A stretch of 64,000 nucleotides of DNA from Thuidium tamariscinum (taxonomy: Eukaryota > Streptophyta > Bryopsida > Hypnales > Thuidiaceae), in contig OX344757.2 of assembly GCA_947034885.2 (NCBI GenBank), positions 2,170,001 through 2,234,000 on the forward strand, given 5' to 3'. Each line of letters begins with the position of its first letter. The first letter of the stretch is position 1. This document shows positions 24,244 through 37,566 of the stretch, in pieces. The notes under the pieces were generated by a model, which saw only the letters and a program-made list of their open reading frames with translations, was not told the origin of the DNA and searched no databases. Made by a program: the position numbers and the translations under genes.

Positions 24244-27200
24244 TAACGTGGCAATAGCTGATTGGAGAATACCTAGATGCTTGTAGGGACATAAGAAGGT
24301 GGTTATGGGTTGCTATTAGGGTGTTCATGACCCTAATCTTGGGCACTTTTGTAATTTAGGGCTGCACACTTCAAAAATTCACAGAAATTTCAATTTTGAT
24401 CAGAAAATTATAATTCCACTTGAGTTTGATTCATGAAACATGCGCACACCTCTCAAATATATGTGTCCCTCTTGGAATTGGCCCCAAGATAATCAGATTG
24501 CAAATGAGGGTGGTAATCCATTGGTCTACCTCACTTCTCTTACATCTCTTGCACCAATTGTCAAACCAAGGTCAGGTGGGATCCCTGTCTTGCATCTTGG
24601 TAGCCCACAAGTGCGCACATGGCTTTTGTTTTTCACTGTTTGGACTTGGCAGAAGGGGTGGCAAGGATCAATCCATGGATTCTTGGAACTTGGAACCTGA
24701 GCGTGAATGATTTGTGTTGACCTACAACTGATGGACAGATGCGTTTTTCGAAGCTGGTGCCCTCTCCCCCCACGGAAGGATTCTTCCTTCCTTAGCATTT
24801 CAAGGCTCCATGGTGACAACACGCATAAGCATATTATCTTACTCACACGTGGAATGGAAGATGATAAGGGAGCCAACCCATTTCCAACCACTTAACCCTC
24901 TAAGGACGGACTGGTCATCGTGGAAATCATCCTTTTTGAAACAATGTGAATCATCTACTTTTTAATAGTATTCATTGGAAATCAAACTACTATTCATGAT
25001 CACCCTTTTTAGCACGAAATTCTAGGGATGAACAATTGCTCTTTTGTCTTACATGCAAGACTTTTGTGTCATACATCGGACTGCTATGGTCTGTGATGTC
25101 TTTACAAGGTTAAACAATTGAGCATAATTGGTGCAGGTATGTTGAGGGGGAAAATTACTCTATGTACACAAATAAGTTTGAAAAAGATATCATATTTTTT
25201 CACAATTTTATTTCCCAAATAAAATTATCAAGAATTTTTGAGATGAAGATTTTTTTCAACCTATAATGATCATATAGGTTATCCAATTTTTGACCCAGGG
25301 CTGGTTCTAAAATTTAGAGTACTTCATGACTATAATGGTAGTATAGTAGCACTAGTTGAGAGTATTTTGTTACTACATTAGAAAATTGTAGGACCAATTG
25401 AGTATATTGCATTACTAATTGCCACCTTCTTAAATGGGAGTTTTATTTTCAATTATAACGTGTCATAAATGATTGGGAATAGACTACTCTACCTTGCCCA
25501 AATGGGAGATGGGGTGATCAAGAATGGGTTGGCTCCTATAATAAAATTCTTGCATTATAGTAGGGTACCAAAAACACTCAACAACACAATCTTAGGCAAT
25601 TCCTAGTATCTTACACCTATTAGAAGAAATCTAACACATTTGAGCTTATGATCTGTGATAAATCTAATACACATGTGTTAGAAATAAAAAAAATTTAACA
25701 AAATGGTGACTAAATTAATGGTGAAATTGTATTAATTTAGAATAGTAAATTGTGTTAAATTTAATACAAAACATTGGTTGGAATGTGAGAGATTTCTTTA
25801 GTATTTGTTTGCATTCATACATTATCAATTTCAATCATTAAGTGTACAAAATTTCAACTTCATTACACCCAAATTTTGTTTTTTCTGAATTCGTTTCGTT
25901 AAAATTCATGATTTTCCATAATAATTGATTGAAAACCACCAATGGTAATTTTTCAAAATTCAATTGCTTACATATATTGAAGAAGTCCAAGGACACATCT
26001 TTCTTTTATGAATGCATCTTAAAAAAAAATTCAAAATTAAACTTCAAAAAGTTTAGTTTTAGAATATTGCATCCCAAAATTTGTAATATATATAGATACA
26101 TACATATGTTTATATATACATATATATGTACATACATACATACATACAAATATATATACATATTGTAAGTAGATTTTACTAATTTACATTCACATTATAA
26201 CTAATTTTGTATCTTTGACTACAATAATAAGATTAGGTTCAGAAAATCTCGTTACAAATATATAGATATCCAATTTACAAAAATTTGGGTATGTAGCACT
26301 TCAACATGGATTTCTCTCAAGGGTGAATTAAAAAATTTTCTTTACATTCATTTTTGAAAGGAAACACTACTCATAGACTTCATCAACATATGTATGCTAT
26401 TGAATTTTGATAAAACATTCATCACTCATATTTTCAAATAAAATTTTATATAAAATCATGAAATGTAAGTTGACTTTTCTTCAAATATGGAAAGTATATA
26501 TGAAAAATTTTGGGCTCTAAATTTTCTAGTATCCTTTAGTATAATGAAAACTTACTCTAGATGTGATGTGATGTGTTTGTTTTATAATAGAATTCATCAG
26601 TGGATTATTCTAGATGGCTATGTGAGCCCATTTTGTGCTTTCTGGTATTCAAAAAAACAGTTGTTTAAGTTGTCTTCTATTTCAAAATATACTCTTCCAG
26701 TCTCAAAATAAATATGGGTTTTTAAAATATACTTCTCTTAAATTAAATTTAGAATTGGCTCTCCACAACTTGATGGACAACAATTGAAGCTAATTTAAGT
26801 ATCCTAAAGCAAAAGATTTTGTACTACAACATTCTGAAGACAATACAACAACTTGATCATTGCAAATCAATCCAACCTTTAACAAACCAAAGATATTAAC
26901 ATCTTTGGGGTATTATTTACTCTAGTGGTATTAATTTTTGTCATTCTTTGAGCAACATTGGTAGTGTGATGTCCATTGATGGAGTGTCTTCCATATTTCA
27001 TTTCAACAATGTTTCATAATTCAACTTCAAGAAAATTTCAACAAGAGTTTTGTAACTAGCAAATTTTCTACAATTATAAGTAGAATTTTTCACCTTTGGT
27101 TTGTTAAATTTTGTATTTAAAACTAACATAGATATCATCTCTCTTATTGTTTAGAAAGCTCATATGCTAAATTTACATCAAAACTGATATAAATTGTGCT

Positions 27201-27315
27201 AAAACAATATTAGACTTAACTCTTGATTTAACTTGGATGCATTAAGATTAACATAGGTTTTTATTATAGGCTACAAGTATTTGTACTTAATCAAAATCCA
27301 ATATATAGGAGTGGT
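24244..27315. other. Non-coding spacer with a GC-richer island
   Basis: 24440-24900 is GC-richer than its surroundings and open in several frames on both strands (longest 121 codons, minus). I recognise no family, and overlapping frames on both strands argue against a real gene. A (CATA)n/(AT)n microsatellite lies at 26083-26165. Confidence 0.4.
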
Positions 27316-27317
27316 GT

Positions 27318-28050
27318 AGGGTGATTGCATGAAACACTTGTACTATTTGTTGGGTTTTGCAACAGTATTCTTGACTTTTTTTGGAGTACTATTAAATTAA
27401 AAAGTTAATTTTTAAATTAAAAAAAAATGACTTATTTATACACCTTTAAGACAAAGGTACCCATGAAAGGAATTGTATAAAAAAATTCTCTAAGTAGGAG
27501 AACTTGAAAAGTGCTAAACCTCAAGAAAATACATACCTTCATGTTTTAATTAGGGGAAAATAGTAAAAATAAGTAAATACAAAAAATAAAAAGTAGTAAT
27601 TTGCAAAAAATTTAAGAAGATGTTCATTCACCAAGAAATCCACTAAAGTAATATTTTATATGTTCCAAAATACAAGCAGAAAGAAATTCACTTTGTAGAC
27701 TTCTACACCATATAAAACTAATTATTTTCAAAAATCCTTCCTCGGAAAGCTAGAAGTCTACTAGAAGACCATCTCATCCAAATATTGTCTTAAAATCATT
27801 AAAAAAAAGGTACTCCTTAGTACTAAAAACCTCTAAATTATCATTTGTGATATTTAATTACTAATATTATTTTAATATTAAACTACTTTTGAAAATCATG
27901 AAAAAATTATGTAAAATTTATGATAGTCATGAATACCTTATCAAGAAATCTTGAGTCATTTTGAATGAAAATGAAAAAGTTATGGCCAAAAAACAGATCA
28001 GTATGAGACGTGTGACGGAAAATAATACAAGTATTTCATGCAATCACCCT
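27318..28050. mobile_element. 732-bp inverted-repeat element, copy 2
   Basis: The ends are AGGGTGATTGCATGAAACAC and the inverse of AGGGTGATTGCATGAAATAC. It is flanked by GT at 27316-27317 and 28051-28052. The body matches 12430-13161, including 'ctctaagtaggagaact' and 'gtgtgacg.aaaataat'. Confidence 0.75.
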
Positions 28051-30015
28051 GTAGTTTTTTCAAATTTAGATTCATCATCACTTGTAGAACACAAAGTATT
28101 TAGAGACTATAGAATTGATTCATTCAATCAATTAACAAAATTATTGGATCTTCTTGTGGCTATTTTTGGTCTATGTTGACTATATTTTTACCAATGCATG
28201 TAGAAAAAGTGAATATCTTAAAAGAAATTGCATATAAATTTTTGTCAAGAAGGCTAGGTAATTTGAGTAGTTGCACAATCTCTTAGATGGAGCAAACTTA
28301 AATGAAGCTAAAATGCCTTGAGTAGACTCACTTATAGATATATGGCTTGTTGTTACCTAAACAAGACGTGTGGGCCTATAAGTATCACCTTCCAAAATCA
28401 CATGTAGGAAAAAGGCGGGTGCAAATTAAAGATTAAGTTTTTCAATTAATAAGCATTATCTTTTAAATGATGAAAATAGAAATATATGTGCAAATTACTT
28501 ATACATATTCAATATGTGTAAATACAACTGTAGATGAAGACTGTCATGGACAATCAAAACATTTTAAACATCACCACGGACTGTAAACCCTAAGACCTAG
28601 ATCAAGTTACAGATCAAAAACATGTGATCTTCCACCAATTCGCCCTCTGCCACAATACCCAGTGAAGCTCTCAATCCTCTCTTGAAGATACACAATCACA
28701 TCAACATAATATTCACAAAATGGAAGCTCCAATGAAACAAATTCCAAATCATCTGAAATGAAGCATGGAGAGAGCTGTAAGTGGAAACTGTAAACCAGAT
28801 GGCGTTATGGCGATAAAAGTACCAAGATATAAGATAGTCCTCACTTCCCACCAGGTAACCAGGATTCCTCGTAACACTAGGGTGCATTTCCATGCTGGAT
28901 GCTGAATAGGTTGCAAACGAAACACTCAAGAGGTTGTCATTGAAACAAACTGGATAGAAATCAAATTGTGCAAGGTTTTCCTACACAATCTTCGTTGAAT
29001 CCATTCTAGTAAACAAACTTAGAAATTACTCACATAGCAGGAGTAGAGGCACAACAAACTTCAAACCGTCAGAGGAATGAAGTACTAAGACAGAAAAAGT
29101 TGACCGATTTCAAAAGGCTTTCATATATGTATGCATGACCACAAAGCTTTTGCAATACATGATAATCGACTAATTGGACAATAAAAGATAGTACATATTA
29201 CATTACAAAGGAGACACGACCGAAGTATAAACATCAAAACCTAAGACAAATATGATAGGGAACTTTCTTCTCTCTACTCTACCTATCCGTAGAAGATCCC
29301 CTCAATCTTGACCTCTTTGGCTGCCTTGGAACCCAAATCCGTGTCCGAAGGCTGCAAGCTCTCGAAACCTGCACGAAGCATCACCCACGAAGCATCACCC
29401 CCGAGCTGTCTGGTGACCATGTAAGATCCAGAACATCCCTCAGATGCAATCTGCACAAGTAGGCGAAGGCGTGAGACCACTTGACGACGTTGTCGAGTTG
29501 ACCCAAACATTTATTGAACATACCATATACCACATAGTTCCATCTCTTTATGAGTATTCTAGTTACTAAAATTTGTTGAATTCGTTGAATTGTACAGATT
29601 CACTGTACCACAAGAACGCAAACGGAATTTCGAAACACAGTACTCACTGGAATGTCTTTAGGACCTTCCAGTTGGGTTTCTCGTCAAAACTCTCAATTGA
29701 TTTCCAAATAAGAATTTCACCACCTGCACGTTCAAGGTTTGAATTATAAACTTCAATGTTTCTTATGAACGCGTCACAATGAAAACTAGAGAGCCAGAAT
29801 AACTCAATACGACCTACTCCGAGAAATGAAGGTAGTTGATTAGAAGTTAATTATCAATTGAAAATCACCAACAAAGGAAGCACATGTGCGAGAGTAGGCT
29901 AAGAGAGCTAGCCGTGGTGTTGTACGTGCAGTCTAGTAGAAAGCTCCTTTATCACACCCAAACGTGATAATATGACACAGAATATCATCCCAGGAGATTC
30001 TAGACGTTACTATTA
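28051..30015. other. Mostly non-coding; one possible exon fragment
   Basis: On the minus strand at about 29445-29395, after a pyrimidine-rich stretch ending in GCAG, one frame reads [14 protein letters not shown], which resembles a WD40-repeat strand. It is followed by a tandem GTGATGCTTCGTG and a stop. No neighbouring repeats were found, so this is a weak hint only. Confidence 0.2.
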
Positions 30016-30019
30016 ATTG

Positions 30020-31690
30020 CATTTTCCGGTTTTCCAGTTTCCCAGCTCAAAAACACCCAAGTTACTCCTCACAATCCGGAATACTACTTAGTTTCTGGAT
30101 TCCATTCTGGATCCGTCACCTCTCTCCGGATCTATATTTCAACTTTTTCCGGATTCTTTTCCCGAATTCGGATTTCACTTTCACCCGGATCCGTCTCAAT
30201 CCGAATTCTAGTTCCGTCACTCAATAATTGGTTTTAGATATCCCTGTTTTACCCTCAAGGGGTCCTCTCTTGATCTTTAGAGGGGTAGGGACTTACTACT
30301 CGTAAACCTCACTCTCTCTCCTCTCAAACAAAACACACAAAGACACCCAAGAATATCCGGTTTTGTAGTAGAGGCAGATCCAGATCCTCACAACTTTCCG
30401 GATGGATCTGAGCCAATCCGGTCAGCAGGTCACTCATGATTACCTCACTTACCCTTACTACAATGACAGATCCAAAGACATCCAAGCCCAAAAGGACGTA
30501 CCTCTCTAGTTCCGTGGATTGACTCATTGGTTGGCAGACCTTCCAGTGGATGGAAACCTTCCTCTTGGCAGCTGCTTAACTCCGCATGGATCCACCCTTG
30601 TGACTCCGGAACCTCCTCCACACTTACACCGGATCGCCGTTCCGGAAAATTAAAGGCTCTACGCACAAACACACAACTTACAATCCAAGTTCTAAGAAAC
30701 TGGTCACTCAGTTCAGACCTTAGTTGCCCAAGTATTCGGATTCCTCCTCACTCGTCCCTCTTGCCTCTCAACACTCCAACAAACACACCAAGAGAGACTC
30801 AAACACAAGTCAAAGCTGGAATGTCCATCCGCTAGCTCAGATTAAAGAAGGAAATGAAATACAATGGAATATGCACTTGGAGAGAATGACAGGCCAACTA
30901 ACTTGCCTGCCCCTTAAAAGCCCAAATCAAAACAAAAGTCAACGCCCTAACAAGCCAAAAAAGCACCACGGAAATCAGGGCAATCAATCAGTGAACACCC
31001 CAAGATATCCGGAATGGTCACAACCAGCTGTCTTAAAAATCCGAATCTCCTAGAAATCCGGAATCCAAAATCCGAATCTACATTTGGAAAATCGGATTCA
31101 AATTCTAGAAATAAAATTTAACTAAGTAAAGATAGCCTTTAAGCTACTTCTCCCAATGCACCATCTTCAAACTGCTCCCACTTTGACTCCCTGGTGTCTT
31201 CGCAAAAAGCCTTCGTGAATTGGAGTAGTCTTGTTTGCCGCCTAGGTCCAAATCTTCCGTTCCGGATCAATTTCCGGATTCCAGATCTCTTAATCTGGAT
31301 CCATTCCGGATTGATTCTGGATCCTTTAACCTATCCGGAACATTTCTGGATCATAATCATTCTCGGATCCGAATCCTAAATATTTCCGGATCCATTTCGG
31401 ATCCTCAATATTTACGGAACATTTCTGTTCCTAAATATTTCCGGAGCCAGTGCCAATAGTACCAAAATACTTTTGGACTACTATTTGAGTTCTGGTTTCC
31501 AGTAAGGACGAAGAAAGTAATCTTCCTCCTTAACCATTTTGTCTCAATAAAGAGACCCTATGGTTTGCTAATCCATATCCAGAACATTCACAGCCGGAAT
31601 CCCTAAATTTCCGGAATCCCTAGAAATCCGGAATCCGAATTCTTTCCGGACTTTCTAGAATATGGATCATATTTCCGAAATTTCTAGTTT
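30020..31690. repeat. Block of recurring TCCGGA words
   Basis: TCCGGA, mostly as TTCCGGATTC or ATCCGGAATC, occurs at least 15 times at irregular spacing. Examples lie near 30077, 30125, 30150, 30397, 30594, 30640, 31008, 31055, 31258, 31272, 31304, 31334, 31385, 31440, 31611, 31626 and 31645. Near-matches (GGATCC, TCCGAATC) fill the gaps. It is not a tandem repeat. Ser/Pro/Asp-rich open frames over it are by-products. Confidence 0.75.
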
Positions 31691-32890
31691 CGGAACCCCT
31701 TAAACAATAAAATACTCTAATTTGTCCTACTCCTATGTTTAAACTTCAAAAAATCGAAGAATTGGACTATTATAGCAAAATATAATATAACACTATATTT
31801 TGGACATTTCTGGATTGTGACACATGGACCCTACAATAGCACAGCATCTCTAAAATGGAGTAATTCTTGGCAGAAGTTAAGAAAGCCACTGTACTTACCA
31901 TCATCCCCTGATGTGAGAAATTGACTTGCATTAATCAATTGAAAGTGGTCAATAATTTATTATATGCCACTTCAACAGGTACATAATTCAAGATATTAGG
32001 TGACTTTCCTAGAGCGTACTACAAAGTCCAAGGAGTAGCGTATAGTGGCAAATAAAATGATTCACACTCTTGAATCCACACTTGATGGCATGCTGAGATC
32101 AGTTGAGATCGAGAGAGTAAAGGTTAAAATCCACGCCATTCATGACTACCTGGAAATAGAACAAAAAAATAGAAAATTTATTAAGATAATTCGCTAAATC
32201 TGCCAAGCAGTCTCACACTTCCGTTCTTCAACTACTTCAAATTTTATTCATTTTTACCCACGCATTATCACTTGGTTCTAATCATAGGTGAACTCAATAG
32301 AAATAGCTTCACTATCAGACTCAAATTCTGAGGGGATCCCTTGCATCAGATTTTGATTATGACCAAATTAATGAAAGCCTCCCGACCGCGCCATGGTGAT
32401 TCACTCAACAAATACATCACTCAATTTCAACAATTACAAATGTTTAGAATCTTCATCTAGAACTTTTAGCTGGTCGACTTTGGATGCTGATAACGTATTC
32501 TCTTGTCATCATCAACATGATACATCTTGTAAGCTGATGCTGAAACATCTAATGCTCAAATGCTAATTTCTTGAAGTGCTTCTGAACTTTCCTTATCTGT
32601 TACAGCAGAACTAGATGCTGAAACTTGAAAAAATGGAGATAGGTACTCGCTTACACGGTCACTAGTAAGTCGGACTACATTGGAGCGATGCTCGAGAGAT
32701 TGAAATTCAGCAGCTGAACCTACTCGACGTGTGAAATGTTGCCACCATTCAGAAATTCCACGCCGTTAAAGAAGGCATTTCAGCTTCGAACCACATCCTT
32801 GAGTGGTCCGAGTCTTCGACTCAACAAAGATGCATGTGGAAAGCAAAAAGATGATTTTCTCTCTTACACATGCTAACTTCATTACAAACT
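31691..32890. other. Non-coding spacer
   Basis: No recognised gene or element ends. Confidence 0.4.
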
Positions 32891-32899
32891 TCAAAAGCA

Positions 32900-34900
32900 G
32901 AGTCAAAGCCAAAAAAGAGAGTCAAGTGCATTGTAGAGTGATTTAGATCCTAATCGGTAATTCTAAATCCTAAGTGTAAAGTTCGTTCAAGGAAGACTTT
33001 AAATAGGACTTGCTTCTAATACACCTAATTGTCATTGCAACTAATACTAAGAAGTCAATTTGCCCTTTAAAACCACAATAAGTATTTTCCTTCTATTAAA
33101 TTACTAATTATTAAATTAATTTCCATTCTTAAAAAGAAAACACAAGGATAAATATTCTCCCGATTTGTAATTCTTCCTTTAGCCTTCAGCCAACCAAATT
33201 GCTCTTCTCAGCAAACCAAGTCGGATTGGCCTTTGCAGCTTCCACCAGCCTTCACAGCATTTCCAAATTAATTTGGATCTTTTAGCTCGCTCCTACTTGG
33301 CCGCCTCACCAACCAAATTGAACTTGTCTCCTCCCAAGGATTCACAGCTCAAAGCTTCCACCAATAATTCTTCTCCCATTTGGACTTAATCCATTTAAAA
33401 AAAAATTTGATATATATATTTTTTTAAATATATTTTTCATTCCTTCCTCACAGACCAACTTGATCACAATTCCTAATCGGTAATAATATGAGCTTAAGCC
33501 CGATTAGGAAGTCAGCCTTTAAATTAAATCCAAATTGATTTTTCTCTTTCTACTAAGATCTCTCAACTGCTATTCACCAACCAGCATCACTCCAAATAGT
33601 ATCTCCCATCACATCAAATAATTCCAACTTGATATTTGTGCCATAGCATTCTCACATACATGCACAACATCCAAATTGTTCCTCCAAACAACCGAATTGA
33701 TTTCTGTCACTCCAACAACTGACACATAAATTTCCCAAATTGCACTTCATTCACAACATTAAGCTTTATATTCCAATTGGAAAATTAATCCAATATACAC
33801 ACAAACTTAGAACACATCACAGGCTTCAAATCAACTTGTTCAACCTCAAATTAACTCCGAATTGGTGAACATATCACCATTTAAACATTATCATAGTTTT
33901 CAACTTTTGTTTTCTTTCTTCATCAACTAAACTCCTGATTTCTCAATCTCCTATTTGGAATCATGTTTTAAATTCAGCTCTCCCAAACACCACTGATTCC
34001 CTAATTGCTTCCATCATAGTAAATAAACCGAATTGTGGACTTAAAATTCTACAAGATACTCCTATCCTCCAATTCCTACACTCTTAATTGGTAATAATTC
34101 TCTCCTGATTACTCCAAAATAGGAAATCATTTCTCTATCACTTGCACCAGTTCTCCATCTTGGTTATAGACTTACACACAAATTCCAAACACTCAGCACA
34201 CACATCCACAAAAGCAAACACACACAAAAGCAAACAATTTTTCCACTTGGAAACACAAACAAAAACTCAAATACACAGCCAACTTGGACTAGGACTCGCA
34301 GTGGACACATTCAACACTGGGTGACAACCAAATTGAGAAACACAAACAAATAGGAATTCAAAAACAGTTACCAAAATTGCCCTGACTTGGAGCCTAACCG
34401 CCCAGCTCAAACCAAATTGGAAACGCAAGCCTAACTGCCAGCCAAATAAACCCCATTTGGAACTGACAAGTGGCCCTGCCTCTAACTACTTTGAATTGAC
34501 AAATCAAAATCCAACTTGGAAACGCAAAAGGAATTCTACCAACTGGAATGTGACCTGACCCACCAACAACCTCAAATTAACCCAATCGGTAGACTCCATC
34601 GCATCCAAATAGAATTCACAACAAAATTGGTTCAAAACCTACACTCCTAATGGGTAAAAAACATACAAAATCATCCAATTTGTGCATAAACACCCTAAAA
34701 AGCCTTCCAAAACACAAAATTAACCCCAAAAATTTGCACAAAAAAGTTAAAGTCAAAATCCTATTAGGTTATCTACATGCATACTCAGAAATTCATCTCG
34801 ACAGAAAACTGTAGCACCATTTTCATGTTGGCATTGGAGTGCAATCAGATAAGCAGATCTCCTTCAGCCTATTAGGAGTTGTTTCATCTATGCCATACTA
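32900..34900. repeat. Block of recurring CCAAATTG / CCTAATCGG words
   Basis: Words of the form CCAAATTG, CCGAATTG, CCAATTGG, CCTAATCGG and CCGATTAGG recur dozens of bases apart (for example near 33189, 33312, 33470, 33502, 33530, 33672, 33692, 33745, 33772, 33860, 34028, 34328, 34412 and 34580). The spacing is irregular and no frame is open for long. Confidence 0.6.
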
Positions 34901-35977
34901 CAAAACCGGAGAATTTAAGAACATGCATAAACAATTATGCTTCCACAGATTGATGACAACCATACTCTCAAAATGCTACTAAGAGCTACTTTCTCACGTG
35001 TCCATATGATCAGACTCTATATGTGCACATATTATAAGACTGCATATGATCAATCACCTGACCGTTTTCAACTTTATTCTACCGTTCACCCCAATAAAGA
35101 TACTCAAACTACATTTACAACAACTTTCAACAGTATTCCAACCTGCACTCGATAACCTAACAGAGACCATGACGAGCTTGAAATTTGCGATACAAAGTTT
35201 GACAAAGAGATTAATCCCTCAAGGACAATGCAGCTACAATATAGACTTTAGAGATTGAAGCGCCACAAGGCACAATTACATCACTTTTCAAAATTCGCAC
35301 TTGTTCTTAAAATCCACAATCACTACAAAATGAGACATTCTAAATCCAAATCAATGCAATTAGACCTGTCACATAGCAAATGTTTCAATGTCACGTCTGT
35401 GTTAAAGTTTTTATTCTTTCAGAATACTTTTACTGTGCTTGACATCCATTTCCATCTATTTTTTGGCCACCAATAAATAAAACATGATTCTAACCAATCA
35501 TGTCAAGACTGAACTCATAAAAACGAGATTTTTATCTTTCAAAATCATTCAAAACCTAATCCTTCTAAATTGATTCTAGTAATAGATTTAAAACAAATGT
35601 TGTTAAAATCGACCATATAGTTCATTTCTCATCACAAAATCTCACATACTCTCTTTCAAAACAAAAGTTTAGTAAGTCATAGATTATAAATTTGGACCCC
35701 AATGTCCGTCAGAGGACGAGAGAAAACCCTAAAAAGTGCAGGTAGTTGCCATTCCTGCCAATTCCAGAACAAACCAGCTATAAACCCAATTAAATCTCTA
35801 GTCCGCAAGAAACCAAGGGAATTACGAGCACATCCAGAACCTCGAATGAAAACGGAGCCCTCTCATCCATTTGTAATGCATTCCATGGAACTCTCATTCA
35901 CAATTGATAACGCTCATTCTCAAATATGATAACGTGCATTCAAAGAAACAAAATTCAAGAGAGGAGTAATTCATCAC
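34901..35977 (-). other. Probable intron or downstream part of the LYR-motif gene
   Basis: It follows the GT donor at 35977-35976 on the minus strand. The last short exon of the LYR gene should lie here or further left, but I could not place it. Confidence 0.35.
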
Positions 35978-36169
35978 CTTCTTGAGGATCCAACAGATGT
36001 GGTGGTGTGTCTGCGCCAAGAGCGCCCGAATGGAATCCGGATCCTGAGCTTCACTATACGTGATGAAATTCTCTCGTGCGTACTGGGTGTAGTAGTCGTG
36101 TAAAGGAGGCGGCAATCGTTTGATGAGCTTCAGCACCTCTCTGTACGCTTGCTTAACGAGCGCATTCAT
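35978..36169 (-). CDS. LYRM9: LYR-motif protein, LYRM9 type, first exon
   Basis: This exon encodes the first 64 residues of a small mitochondrial LYR (complex1_LYR) family protein. Such proteins bind the acyl-carrier protein and help assemble Fe-S or respiratory-chain proteins; the partner of the plant LYRM9 type is not settled. The sequence shows AYREVLKLIKRLP (the LYR-motif helix, with A for L), then YYTQYARENF and a closing WILKK, which match the plant family in order and spacing. I chose the ATG at 36169-36167 because family homology begins there. After AAG-AAG comes GTGATG, a splice donor. The frame can be read on for 27 more codons, but these look like intron, and the family usually ends some 10-20 residues after W-LKK. 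It is probably the only clear host gene exon in the window. Confidence 0.8.
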
Positions 36170-36500
36170 ATTTGACAAAAGAGCTCAAAAAACACTCGCT
36201 GGTGATTGTAGACTGTAGTTTACCTCAATCACAAGAGCTTTATGAGCTTCAACCATGACTGCATGAAGCAACCAGTTTGCTTGTGAGCTTCTCCAGTTCT
36301 AACGCCAAAATCGACATCCTCCGAAACCTTCTTCTACTTTTGCTTCCCCGAGTTCCTCGACCCTCGACGTTCCTCGGCGTTCCCCAACTGCATGTTCCCT
36401 GTTATGTTCCTTCATTGGGAGTGTCTCCGTCCCTAGAGGGACCTTAAAAACCGGCCCGTTCCCGAAGTTCCCGGTTCAAGCTCTGCGCCGCAGTTCGAGT
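36170..36500 (-). promoter_or_regulatory. Upstream region of the LYR gene with a GGGAAC-word block
   Basis: GC-rich relative to its surroundings. The words GGGAAC/GAGGAAC (plus-strand GTTCCC/GTTCCTC) recur about eight times in 36348-36485. The same words appear in the MITE at 4155-4513, so part of this may be a MITE fragment near the promoter. No TATA box is certain. A short upstream ATG frame (MSILALELEKLTSK, about 36320) precedes the gene. Confidence 0.4.
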
Positions 36501-37470
36501 CATTGGAGCGTAAGCGTCTACCAAGGGGCCTATAAAAAGACCCACAAAAATATTTGTACATGCTTGTATAATTAGTCATCTATTTCTTTAGATATTTCAA
36601 ATCAATAATAGACCCATGCAAGTCATATTTCAAGTAGTCCATCGAATAAATCTTTAAGGAATTTATTGCTTACTTAAAAGATTTTACAAATAATACAATT
36701 GAATTAATAAATTAAAAAAATTTAAATCTTGTTTTTCATCCAATATCCTCTATACCTCAAAAAATGTTAAATACATTATTTATCAAACAATGTTATAAAT
36801 AATATTTTAAACTATTTGCTTTCAAGATAATAGTTGATATATATCCTATCATAATATCATCAAACATTAAAAATCTTATCATGATATTGTTAAACTATTA
36901 TCTTGGAACTGTCAAAGTACATTATACTAATGATTTTAGAGCCTAATTCTTCAAATGTATATAAATTTGAAGAAATACTTGTTGATCAAGTCTCTTTAGG
37001 AATTTAAAAAAATGTTCACAACTATCTTTATAAAGGCAAACAACCTCTATGCATAGGAGTGAGAATTTAGTTTAGATGTATGCTTTAAAATTTAGGCCCC
37101 ATGTGCAATTAAATAAACCTATTAAAGACACATCTTATTGTGAGTGCTTCTAACTCCACCCTTGAGTTAAAAGTTGATCACACGAGTTCTGTGTCTAATT
37201 GAGTTTTCTCTCTAATTGGGTGTTCAAAGAGAGCCTTTCAAGCAATGAACTCTTTTAGTTACATCCTATAAGTGTCAATTTTACTACCCGGTTTGTTGTT
37301 AATTCAATCCTTCGTGATAGATGTTCCTAATCCTATTTTGGGTCTAACTTATCTCTCCTATTCTAATCGAATTGTTAATTGAACTGTACCTACTCCTAGT
37401 TCCAAGCATTTGGTAAAAAGAAACTCAATAATAAAACAATGAGAATGAAAATCAAATGAGATTGATTTAC
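36501..37470. other. Non-coding AT-rich spacer
   Basis: No recognised gene. It could be an intron of the candidate exon at 37471-37566. Confidence 0.4.
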
Positions 37471-37566
37471 CTCTTCTGCGTAAATCTCCATGGTCCCATC
37501 GTCAAACATCATCATGTGAAGGTATTCCCCCACGACTTCACCATCAAAATCATCCCGGCTCCCCAT
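37471..37566 (-). CDS. Candidate first exon, unknown protein
   Basis: A minus-strand ATG at 37566-37564 opens 32 codons containing DDFDGEVVGEYLHMM and FDDGTMEIYAEE, and ends at a GAG followed by the donor GTAAATC. The acidic, low-bias peptide and exact exon length (96 bases, phase 0) look coding against a non-coding background. I do not recognise the family and found no next exon. It may be chance. Confidence 0.35.

Noticed and set aside
24526..24891. 121-codon minus-strand frame
   Set aside because: It overlaps frames of 86-96 codons on the other strand in a GC-richer patch; no motif and no ATG-supported family match.
30527..31053. Ser/Pro/Thr-rich frames of 102-109 codons
   Set aside because: They lie in the TCCGGA word block and are open on several frames at once.
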